DNA of 44,896 nt, taken from contig NZ_UQJH01000013.1 of the NCBI RefSeq assembly GCF_900541275.1, positions 1-44,896 on the forward strand. Direction: 5' to 3'. The translations under genes were made by a program, and so were the position numbers. Each line of letters starts with the position of its first letter. The stretch's first letter is position 1. Origin of the DNA: an uncultured Porphyromonas sp. (GTDB taxonomy: Bacteria; Bacteroidota; Bacteroidia; Bacteroidales; Porphyromonadaceae). The notes under the pieces are model-generated. The model saw only the letters and a program-made list of their open reading frames with translations. It searched no databases and was not told the origin of the DNA. Positions 39,033-44,896 of this stretch are shown in pieces.

Positions 39033-40162
39033 CGACGCTGGAGATCATACTGCTTGTGGTGGTCGGTGGGCTGCTGCTCCTCGTCCTGCTCCTCCTCGGG
39101 CGGATGGGGCGACTCACGGCGACCGCTGCCCGCACGGAGGCGACCCTCGAGAGCGAGCAGAGGAAGAGGGAGGAGCAGGAGGGGCTCTTCGATCGTCAGC
39201 TCGACCGGATGACGGAGCGCTTCGAGGCGCTCTCGGAGGTGATCACGAAGAGGCGGGCGGACGAACTCACCTCCGCAAATAAGCAGGAGCTGGACTTAGT
39301 GCTGGCACCGCTGCGGGCGAGCATTGACAAGATGGACCTCGCGCTGAAGTCCACCGGTGAGACCAATGCTCGCCGCTCCGGTGAGCTCGACCGGCAGATC
39401 CAGATGCTGATCGAGCAGACCACTGCCGTCGGCGACAAGGCCGACCGCCTCGCCCGAGCGATGTCGACGAGCGGTAAGGTGCAGGGCGACTGGGGCGAGA
39501 AGCGGCTGGAGCAGATCCTGCAGCGGGAGGGCTTTATCCGAGGGACGGAGTACGATGCTCAGGTGGTGTTGCGGCGGGGCGGTCAGGTGCTGCGCCCCGA
39601 CTTTGTCCTCCACTTCCCCGACGGGCGGGACGTGATGGTCGATGCCAAGGTGTCGCTACAGGCTTTCCTACGCTACCACGATGCCGCCAATGAGGAGGGA
39701 CGACAGGCGGCTCTTGCGGATATGGAGCGAGACCTAAGGGCACATGTGAGCGAACTGGCCAAGGCACGCTATCACGAACTGTCGCTCGAGGGGCGGAGCA
39801 CCTTCCCCTACACCCTGATGTTTGTCCCCATGCCTGTCGTGCTGCAGTTGCTCTCGAGCAGTGACCTTGGGGACAAGGCTCTCGCGAGCAGGGTCTTCAT
39901 CGTCACACCGGAGACGCTGATGCTCTTCCTCAGGATCATCAGCGAGGCGTGGATCAGTCGCCGGCAGGAGGAGAACATCGCCGAGGTGATTGCGCTGGCG
40001 GACAAGATGCTCCGTCAGGTGGATAATATGATGGAGGACTTCCGCCGAGTCGGCGGCAAGCTCGATGACGCCAAGAGCGCTTACAATGAAGCTCTTACCC
40101 ACCTCAATGGCCGCCAGGGGCTGACCGGCTATGCTGACCAGATCCGTCAGCGCATCCGCTGA
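39029..40162 (+). CDS. rmuC: DNA recombination protein RmuC
   Basis: A 377-residue protein with a single N-terminal transmembrane segment (IILLVVVGGLLLLVLLLLG), a coiled-coil region of about residues 30-130, and the RmuC nuclease-like domain: VQGDWGEKRLEQILQREGFI, RPDFVLHFPDGRDVMVDAKV, FPYTLMFVPMP, and ARVFIVTPETL-like ASRVFIVTPETLMLFLR. The PD...(D/E)xK pattern is visible as DFVLHF and DAKV. RmuC limits sequence inversions and has been linked to anti-phage or DNA turnover functions. Convergent with the lipoprotein gene 16 bp downstream, with no terminator in between. Confidence 0.95.
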   Translation: MTTLEIILLVVVGGLLLLVLLLLGRMGRLTATAARTEATLESEQRKREEQEGLFDRQLDRMTERFEALSEVITKRRADELTSANKQELDLVLAPLRASIDKMDLALKSTGETNARRSGELDRQIQMLIEQTTAVGDKADRLARAMSTSGKVQGDWGEKRLEQILQREGFIRGTEYDAQVVLRRGGQVLRPDFVLHFPDGRDVMVDAKVSLQAFLRYHDAANEEGRQAALADMERDLRAHVSELAKARYHELSLEGRSTFPYTLMFVPMPVVLQLLSSSDLGDKALASRVFIVTPETLMLFLRIISEAWISRRQEENIAEVIALADKMLRQVDNMMEDFRRVGGKLDDAKSAYNEALTHLNGRQGLTGYADQIRQRIR

Positions 40163-40178
40163 GGGCCCGTCTCACTCT

Positions 40179-40886
40179 CTACTTCTCTTCTGGTCTCTGT
40201 ACAGTTAGCTCAATTTTCTCTCCCTTATATGAGGTGCGAATCAAGAGGGTCTTCGGTAGCCTATATGGAGCCTTGGCTCGTAAAATGACGGCAGGTATCC
40301 AGTAGCAGGTCAGGAGTGTGAGATTCTTCTCAGTCAGCTCCGAGACAAGCTTGGTGCTCGTGACGAAATTATTCGCCGCATCTCGCCCTGTGAGCGTCTT
40401 ATCGTAGCCACTCTCTATGAAAGGTAGGAAGCTGCGGGTTGTGGCATACAATCTGTCCGAGATGTCTACCTCCTCCCCGGATGTTGTTACTTCAAAACAC
40501 CGGAACTGACTAAGCGGCTCCGACAATGCGATTGCCATTACGGGAGTTGTCATGTAGTAGTCGTTATAAGACAGGTCATTATATCTCTTACTAAGCGAAT
40601 AGTAGAGCCCTCGCTTACGATCTATTCCTTCATTATCGTAAGATACCGTAGAGTGAGAGCCGGGTACCGCTTCGCAAGTGAACGCTACAAAATCGCCTTC
40701 TGGATGTGAGAACTGGATGATCCCCTCAGGATTAAATTGTGCGACAAAGGAAGGATTAGTGATATACTCTGTGACACAACACTTGTAGAAGGATCTGTCA
40801 ATCAAGTCTTCCTTACTAGACTGACAGCCCACCAAGGCAAGTATGAGAGCCACGAAGGCTCCTATCGTGATTGTACGTGTTCTCAT
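40179..40886 (-). CDS. Putative lipoprotein of unknown function
   Basis: I do not recognise this 235-residue protein. It starts MRTRTITIGAFVALILALVG followed by CQSSKEDL, a clear lipobox with Cys at residue 21. The mature part is a single domain rich in Tyr, Ser and Thr (KCCVTEYITNPSFVAQFNPE, YDNEGIDRKRGLYYSLSKRY, TTPVMAIALSEPLSQF) with no motif I can name. The base composition is lower in GC and codon use is more relaxed than in umuC and rmuC on either side, hinting at later acquisition. It has its own TACCTTTG box at 40969-40962, just beyond the umuC stop, so readthrough from umuDC is also possible. Confidence 0.8.
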   Translation of the reverse strand: MRTRTITIGAFVALILALVGCQSSKEDLIDRSFYKCCVTEYITNPSFVAQFNPEGIIQFSHPEGDFVAFTCEAVPGSHSTVSYDNEGIDRKRGLYYSLSKRYNDLSYNDYYMTTPVMAIALSEPLSQFRCFEVTTSGEEVDISDRLYATTRSFLPFIESGYDKTLTGRDAANNFVTSTKLVSELTEKNLTLLTCYWIPAVILRAKAPYRLPKTLLIRTSYKGEKIELTVQRPEEK

Positions 40887-40961
40887 TTTACTCTTATTCC
40901 TTTGATGATTACAGTTAGCGGTTTGTCCATCTGTAATTGGTGGTTTTTATACGGTTAACGA

Positions 40962-40969
40962 CAAAGGTA
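40962..40969 (-). promoter_or_regulatory. -7 box TACCTTTG of the lipoprotein gene
   Basis: Perfect TAnnTTTG on the minus strand; predicted start near 40957, a leader of about 70 nt. Confidence 0.6.
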
Positions 40970-40991
40970 AGGATTATTCACGACAAAGAGG

Positions 40992-42245
40992 TCAGTGGGG
41001 GGTGATGCACAGGATGTCGCGGAGGTCGGTGGTGTAGTGGGGGCTGGTGTGCTCCCGGCGGACGACGCCCTGCAGTGCATCGGGGTCGCGGGCTGCGACA
41101 AAGAGCCCGTGGTCCCCGTACCGCTCCCGGATGCGCCCCTCGATGGCTCGTAGGCGCTTCCGTCGCTGCTCCTCCTCGGTCTCAAAGGGCAGCGCCCGGT
41201 CCATCCGGACCAGGTCGGAGACGAGGATCCCCCCTTTCTTGAAGTCATAGCCCGGTCGCCAGATCGAGTCGAGCAGCTGCTGCACCACCGGCACCAGCTG
41301 CGAGAAGTCGCTCGTCGGCATCGTGAAGGAGCTCTGCACGTAGGGATTGTACTGCGGGATGTCGAAGCGAAAGCGATTGGTGCGGAGGTAGATCGCGAGA
41401 TTGAGCGTGCCGAGGTGCTGTCGCTCCAGCTCGCTGCAGACGATGTCGAGGAACTCGAGGAGGATCATCTCCAGCTGCTTCTTGTCCGAGACGGCGTTGC
41501 CGAAGGAGCGGGAGCGGCCGATGCTCTTCGTGGGCGTCTCCTCACCGAAGGGGATCCTCGGCACCCCTCGCAGCTCGTAGTAGGTGTCCAGCCCGACGAT
41601 GGTGAAATTTCGTCGCACCCACTCCGGTGTCCGCTGGACGAAGTCGTAGGCGGTCTCGATGCGGAAGCTCTCCATCTTGCGGAGGTTTCGCCTGCCGACG
41701 CCCCACACGTCGCCGATAGGTGTCCCCTCGAGCGCTCTGACGATGTCCCGTCGGCTGTCAAGGGTGTAGACGCCACCGGTCTCGGGGTGCTTCTTGGAGT
41801 AGTGGCTGGCGATCTTGGCGAGGGTCTTGGTGGGGGCGACACCGATGCCGGTGGGGATGCCCACGCCCCTGAGGACGGCTCGCCGGATCTCCCGCGCCAG
41901 CCGCTCGTACTCCTCATTGGGGGCAAAGTGGACGAAGCACTCGTCTATGGAGTAGACCTCCTGCTCCGGTATGATCGATCGGACCACGCTCATCACGCGG
42001 CGGGAGAGATTGCCGTAGAGGACGTAATTGCTCGAGCATACGGCGATGTGCTCGCGCTCCACCAAGTCCCGGATCTTGAAGAGAGGCACGCCCATAGGGA
42101 TGCCGAGTGCCTTGGCTTCATTGGACCGGCTGACGACGCAGCCATCGTTATTGGAGAGACAGACGACGGGTCGGTTGCGCAGCTCGGGTCGGAAGACCCG
42201 CTCGCAGCTGACGTAGAAATTGTTGCAGTCGATCAGACCATACAC
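40992..42245 (-). CDS. umuC: Translesion DNA polymerase UmuC (Y family)
   Basis: A 417-residue Y-family polymerase. YGLIDCNNFYVSCERVFRP at the start carries the first catalytic Asp (Asp6), with a YxxCE-type palm; YSIDECFVHF holds the Asp-Glu catalytic pair; a helix-hairpin-helix region GDVWGVGRRNLRKM follows, and the little finger ends in the UmuC-type C-terminal domain with KKGGILVSDLV. It copies damaged DNA with the processed UmuD dimer. umuD lies 3 bp upstream, so this is a normal umuDC operon. The stop is 22 bp from the lipoprotein promoter box and no terminator is seen. Confidence 0.96.
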   Translation of the reverse strand: MYGLIDCNNFYVSCERVFRPELRNRPVVCLSNNDGCVVSRSNEAKALGIPMGVPLFKIRDLVEREHIAVCSSNYVLYGNLSRRVMSVVRSIIPEQEVYSIDECFVHFAPNEEYERLAREIRRAVLRGVGIPTGIGVAPTKTLAKIASHYSKKHPETGGVYTLDSRRDIVRALEGTPIGDVWGVGRRNLRKMESFRIETAYDFVQRTPEWVRRNFTIVGLDTYYELRGVPRIPFGEETPTKSIGRSRSFGNAVSDKKQLEMILLEFLDIVCSELERQHLGTLNLAIYLRTNRFRFDIPQYNPYVQSSFTMPTSDFSQLVPVVQQLLDSIWRPGYDFKKGGILVSDLVRMDRALPFETEEEQRRKRLRAIEGRIRERYGDHGLFVAARDPDALQGVVRREHTSPHYTTDLRDILCITPH

Positions 42246-42248
42246 GGC

Positions 42249-42716
42249 TCAGATCCGTCTCGGCCGATGGATGACGTAGGTGACCACGCCCCAGAGGATG
42301 AAGTCGTCCTCAGGGTCGACCCGCATAGGCGGGTAGGCGTTATTGGCAGAGACGAGGTAGGCCACATCGCCCCTTCGCTCCACAAACTTGATATTGAACT
42401 CCCCATTCACGCAGCAGACCACCACGTCATCGTTATGCACCTCCAGGGCGCGGTCGACGACCACGATGTCCCCCTCGTAGATATTGGCCCCCTCCATAGA
42501 GTCGCCCACGATGCGGGCAAGGAATGTCGTCGCCGGGTGACGGATCAGCTCCCTATTCAGGTCGATCGACTCCAGCCGGTCGTCCTGCGCCGGCGAGGGA
42601 AAGCCGGCAAAGATCCCCTCCTCGGCATAGGGCAGGGTGAGTCCCTCGCCCATCTCCACCTCGTAAAACTGGAGCGTCTGTCCGCTCCTCTGACTCTTCT
42701 GTACTCCCTTATCCAT
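42249..42716 (-). CDS. umuD: UmuD, self-cleaving subunit (S24 peptidase)
   Basis: A 155-residue LexA/UmuD-type protein. The cleavage site is at Ala37-Gly38 (EEGIFAGFPSP), and the dyad is Ser73 (VGDSMEGANI) and Lys110 (NIKFVERRG); the 37-residue separation is the same as in E. coli UmuD. There is no helix-turn-helix, so it is not LexA. I take the ATG at 42716 (MDKGVQKS); the longer frame to 42743 would include the promoter box, which ends just 7 nt before this ATG. The leader is thus only a few nucleotides. No recognisable LexA operator was found upstream, and none can be predicted with confidence for this phylum. Confidence 0.93.
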   Translation of the reverse strand: MDKGVQKSQRSGQTLQFYEVEMGEGLTLPYAEEGIFAGFPSPAQDDRLESIDLNRELIRHPATTFLARIVGDSMEGANIYEGDIVVVDRALEVHNDDVVVCCVNGEFNIKFVERRGDVAYLVSANNAYPPMRVDPEDDFILWGVVTYVIHRPRRI

Positions 42717-42723
42717 AGCAATA

Positions 42724-42731
42724 CAAAGGTA
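42724..42731 (-). promoter_or_regulatory. -7 box TACCTTTG of umuDC
   Basis: Perfect TAnnTTTG on the minus strand, followed by TATTGCT and the umuD ATG; predicted leader of 2 to 4 nt. Confidence 0.6.
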
Positions 42732-42779
42732 GCGATATTTCACCTCTCGCTCCCCGGGAGGAGGCTTGCTGTGGCGTGT

Positions 42780-42822
42780 AAAAAAGGAAGCCCGCCCCTC
42801 GATGTCGCATCGGAGGGCGGGC
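42780..42822 (-). terminator. Intrinsic terminator of the padR-pspC operon
   Basis: On the minus strand a GC-rich stem (GCCCGCCCTCCGATG / CATCGAGGGGCGGGC, two imperfect pairs) is followed by TTCCTTTTTT. It separates the operon from umuDC. Confidence 0.9.
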
Positions 42823-42886
42823 GCAGTCTTAAATAGGGTTTAGCTTATATGAAAAGATAATCGATCTGTGCCTCAGTGTAGAGACC

Positions 42887-43984
42887 TCAGAATATGATGT
42901 GCCAGAGGGCGAGCAGGATGATGACCCAGAGGGCGATGCTGACGGCCTTGACTGTCGTGCTGCTGTGCTTGCTCCGGAGGATCATCCCTATCGGGATCAC
43001 CCCGATCACGTAGATCAGCAGGGCGGCGATCGGTAGGGCGGCAAAGCTCATCGCGATGGTGAAGAGGATGCCTGCTGCGGTATTGATGAAGTATTGCCCA
43101 TCGTGGAAGAAGTCGTACTGAAAGAGATCGCCGTCGGCAAGGCCGGCGATCACACCCACCATCGCCACACATATGGCAATGACCATAAGGATGACCCCTG
43201 CCCAAAGTAGTCCCTTACGCCAGGCGGGGGAGAGGAAGTCGGAGGGGCGGGGGAAGGTACTCCTCCGCTCTCCCGGCTCCTTGCCCTCCGCCTCGCTCTT
43301 GGTGATCGTCTCGTCGATATTCTGCCAGATCGTCGAGGGGGAGACCGGCTTGCCGTGGAGCTCCAGCCGCTGTGTCACGGTCCTCGCCCTAGGAACAAAG
43401 AGTGCCATCGCCAGGTAGACGAGGATGATCGCCGGTGCGACGGGGGTGAAGAGTAGGAGGATGAATGTGAGACGGAAGAGTAGGGCGTCCATGCCGAGGT
43501 ACTCTCCGATGCCGCCGAGGACACCACCGAGCCAGCGGTCCACAGTGGAGCGGTAGTAGATGTGCCGAGGCCGTGGTCCCTCCATGCCGATCGGTGGGAT
43601 CGGTGGCGTGGGGGTCCTCCTCTGCTCCGTCTCGGTCTCTGGGGCAGAGGTGTCGGACTGGGCAGGCTCGTCGTCTGCCAGCAGCTCTTCCTCGACCGAC
43701 TGCTGCTCCTCCTCGTCGTCGAAGAGGCGATCTAAGGAGCCGACCCGCTCTATCGTGCGGCGGACGGCATCGATGGTGATGGTGGCTCCCGGACCCTGCT
43801 GCCGGATCTCATCGGCAAAGAGGTCGGCGATGCGGCTCTCGAAGTCGGAGACGATCTCCCCATCGGGGTCCTCGGGGGCATAGTGTGATCGGATGCCCTC
43901 GATGTAGGCGTCAAGGGCGAAGTAGGCGTCCTCATCGATCGTGAAGGAGCGGCCGCCAAGGGTGACTGAAAGGTTCTTTTTCAT
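42887..43984 (-). CDS. PspC domain membrane protein
   Basis: A 365-residue protein. The N-terminal 100 residues are soluble and acidic with an opening MKKNLSVTLGGRSFTIDEDA, then a low-complexity acidic linker, then a PspC domain (STVDRWLGGVLGGIGEYLGM, followed by a hydrophobic helix ending in YLAMALFVP) at about 140-200, and three or more C-terminal transmembrane helices. PspC domains sense or stabilise membranes under stress in enterobacteria. The adjacent upstream padR (31-bp gap) suggests a PadR-controlled envelope stress operon, a pairing I know from other Bacteroidota. Confidence 0.9.
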   Translation of the reverse strand: MKKNLSVTLGGRSFTIDEDAYFALDAYIEGIRSHYAPEDPDGEIVSDFESRIADLFADEIRQQGPGATITIDAVRRTIERVGSLDRLFDDEEEQQSVEEELLADDEPAQSDTSAPETETEQRRTPTPPIPPIGMEGPRPRHIYYRSTVDRWLGGVLGGIGEYLGMDALLFRLTFILLLFTPVAPAIILVYLAMALFVPRARTVTQRLELHGKPVSPSTIWQNIDETITKSEAEGKEPGERRSTFPRPSDFLSPAWRKGLLWAGVILMVIAICVAMVGVIAGLADGDLFQYDFFHDGQYFINTAAGILFTIAMSFAALPIAALLIYVIGVIPIGMILRSKHSSTTVKAVSIALWVIILLALWHIIF

Positions 43985-44015
43985 GATGCTCTGTTTTTTT
44001 TGCCCTTATGGTTCT

Positions 44016-44435
44016 CTATTCCTTATCTGTCGGTCGCATCTCATCGACGGGCTCCTGCATAGGAGCGGGGGTGATCTGCGGACCGTTATTCTCCTGCTTG
44101 GCAGCTCGTATGAGATCGACCTGAGCATTCATCTCAGCCCAGTTCTGATTGAGCTTATCCAGTATACTTCGTCCCTTATCCGTAAGGGTGTAGTACTTGC
44201 GAGGAGGACCCTGAGTACTCTCCGCCCAGGTGTAGCCAATGATGCCGGCGCGACGCATCTTGCTCAGGAGAGGGTAGAGTGAGCCCTCCACGATAAGCAG
44301 GTCGGCCTCCTTGAGCAGATCGATAATGTCTGCCGAGTAGGCCTGGCGACTGTCAAGCAGGAGGAGCAGGTAGTACTCCAGGAGCCCTCGTCTCATCTGT
44401 GAGCGGAACTTGTCCGCCAAGTCAGTCTTTGCCAT
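44016..44435 (-). CDS. PadR-family transcriptional regulator
   Basis: A 139-residue protein starting MAKTDLADKFRSQMRRGLLE. The winged helix is complete: LLEYYLLLLLDSRQAYSADI, then EGSLYPLLSKMRRAGIIGYTW as recognition region, and PPRKYYTLTDKGR as wing. A Gln/Pro-rich tail replaces the long dimerisation helices of larger PadR proteins. The gene has the best promoter of the window and an inverted repeat over its -33 box, consistent with autoregulation. A frame open to 44750 extends through the promoter and is rejected. It is followed by the PspC gene on the same transcript. Confidence 0.93.
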   Translation of the reverse strand: MAKTDLADKFRSQMRRGLLEYYLLLLLDSRQAYSADIIDLLKEADLLIVEGSLYPLLSKMRRAGIIGYTWAESTQGPPRKYYTLTDKGRSILDKLNQNWAEMNAQVDLIRAAKQENNGPQITPAPMQEPVDEMRPTDKE

Positions 44436-44485
44436 GATGCTCTTACTGTAGTTAGTGAAAATGATTCTATCTCTATATTGTACGG

Positions 44486-44517
44486 CAAAGATACGTATAA
44501 TCTTAGTACCTTGCAAA
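44486..44517 (-). promoter_or_regulatory. Full promoter of padR-pspC (TTTG-N20-TATCTTTG)
   Basis: -7 box TATCTTTG at 44493-44486 and -33 box TTTG at 44517-44514, separated by 20 nt, exactly the Bacteroidota spacing. Predicted start near 44481. Confidence 0.75.
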
Positions 44518-44526
44518 TATAAGGTA
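44507..44526. promoter_or_regulatory. Candidate PadR operator TACCTT-N8-AAGGTA
   Basis: Inverted repeat TACCTT (44507-44512) and AAGGTA (44521-44526) with 8-bp spacing, the spacing known from PadR-type operators, overlapping the -33 box of the padR promoter. Confidence 0.45.
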
Positions 44527-44530
44527 GTAC

Positions 44531-44896
44531 GATATTGATGGCGAGGGTCAGGCAGGTAAGACGGGTCGGACGGGCCGGAAATGAGGCAAAGAGCGGATAG
44601 TTCCGTGCTTGGGGATAATGCATTAGGATCAGGTGGCTGTGCCGTCAGACTAATACCGGTATTAGATCTGCGCCTATAGGGGTGACGCATTTGAGCTTTA
44701 CAGCTATGCAGAGGAGATCTGCGGCGCGAGATTCCTCTCCTAATGCACACGCCTGCCGATCCCGCAGGGGCGGAGCCCCGGAGGGATCACCGGTCTTTAG
44801 CTGTAAGTTTGTCATATGATCGTTGAGGGGCTTTTGAGCCCCGCTCAAAAGCCCCTCAACGCCACTCAAACAAAGGAGATAAATCTTTTGGGAGCT
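44531..44896. repeat. Right-edge repeat-rich intergenic region
   Basis: No gene is visible. It contains GGGTCGGACGGG fragments, a perfect palindrome CTAATACCGGTATTAG (44650-44665), the left end of a hairpin-mosaic element (GGTGACGCATTTGAGC at 44681-44696) whose first 90 bp match 13142-13230, and a perfect 18-bp inverted repeat at 44821-44861. The right end of the element lies outside or is not recognised. Confidence 0.65.
44821..44861. repeat. Perfect 18-bp inverted repeat with 5-nt loop
   Basis: CGTTGAGGGGCTTTTGAG (44821-44838), loop CCCCG, then the exact reverse complement (44844-44861). No T tail follows, so it is not a standard terminator. Confidence 0.85.

Noticed and set aside
42249..42716. 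LexA repressor
   Set aside because: There is a self-cleavage site and Ser/Lys dyad but no N-terminal helix-turn-helix, and umuC follows directly; it is UmuD.

Overview
The window looks like a chromosomal segment of a member of the Bacteroidota, most likely a fairly GC-rich Porphyromonas or close relative (genus-level placement is inference from gene content and style). The evidence is that almost every transcription unit is preceded by a TAnnTTTG -7 box (usually TACCTTTG), that Shine-Dalgarno sequences are not evident before the starts, and that family types common in this phylum are present: DUF3575, DUF1573, GH110, CapD-like dehydratase, PepD, CreD and a PadR/PspC pair. No integrase, transposase, phage gene, rRNA or tRNA was found. 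No cas gene is present although there is a CRISPR array.

Layout. 1-220: 3' truncated DUF3575 protein (minus). 221-1720: gene-free, packed with 9-bp and 36-bp tandem repeats, 22-bp-period palindromes and small hairpins. 1721-3517: ribosomal protein S1 (minus). 3743-20069, mostly plus: polA, a YfhO-like membrane protein coupled to birA, a CapD-like nucleotide-sugar dehydratase, a DUF1573 protein (minus), pepD-recO, and lon-ychF-small membrane protein. 20219-22906: small HAD-like protein (minus), then cca-tadA (tRNA 3' end synthesis and wobble A-to-I editing) behind a long, potentially structured 5' leader. 22839-24665: secreted GH110 alpha-galactosidase (minus). 24674-26568: CRISPR array (11 repeats, 10 spacers, read on the minus strand) embedded in a repeat-rich island. 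26635-31172: M3 dipeptidyl carboxypeptidase lipoprotein, then divergent pabA and pabB-pabC covering the pABA branch of folate synthesis. 31095-37348: a tightly packed six-gene minus operon for surface polysaccharide (Wzx-like flippase, nitroreductase, pyruvyl transferase, two GT2, one GT32-like transferase). 37508-44435: creD, rmuC, a lipoprotein of lower GC, umuDC, and a PadR-PspC operon. The right edge ends in another repeat-rich stretch.

How parts work together. Three genes supply the p-aminobenzoate branch from two promoters whose -7 boxes lie one base apart. umuD (intact self-cleavage site and Ser/Lys dyad) and umuC form a translesion polymerase operon; polA, recO and rmuC add DNA repair functions. 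The flippase operon probably decorates and exports a lipid-linked glycan; the distant CapD-like enzyme could supply a 4-keto-6-deoxy sugar to the same route (inference).

The most unusual signals are non-coding: (i) an orphan CRISPR array in which two of ten spacers contain an 8-bp stem with a 6-nt loop; (ii) a leader of about 190 nt before cca with a closing 8-bp helix and two mutually exclusive inner helices; (iii) palindromes repeating at exactly 22 bp in several intergenic loci; (iv) a mosaic family of hairpin-rich intergenic elements ending in TGACGCATTTGAG-like sequences; (v) several genes whose predicted transcription start coincides with the start codon (leaderless mRNAs). No complete new multi-gene system could be demonstrated.
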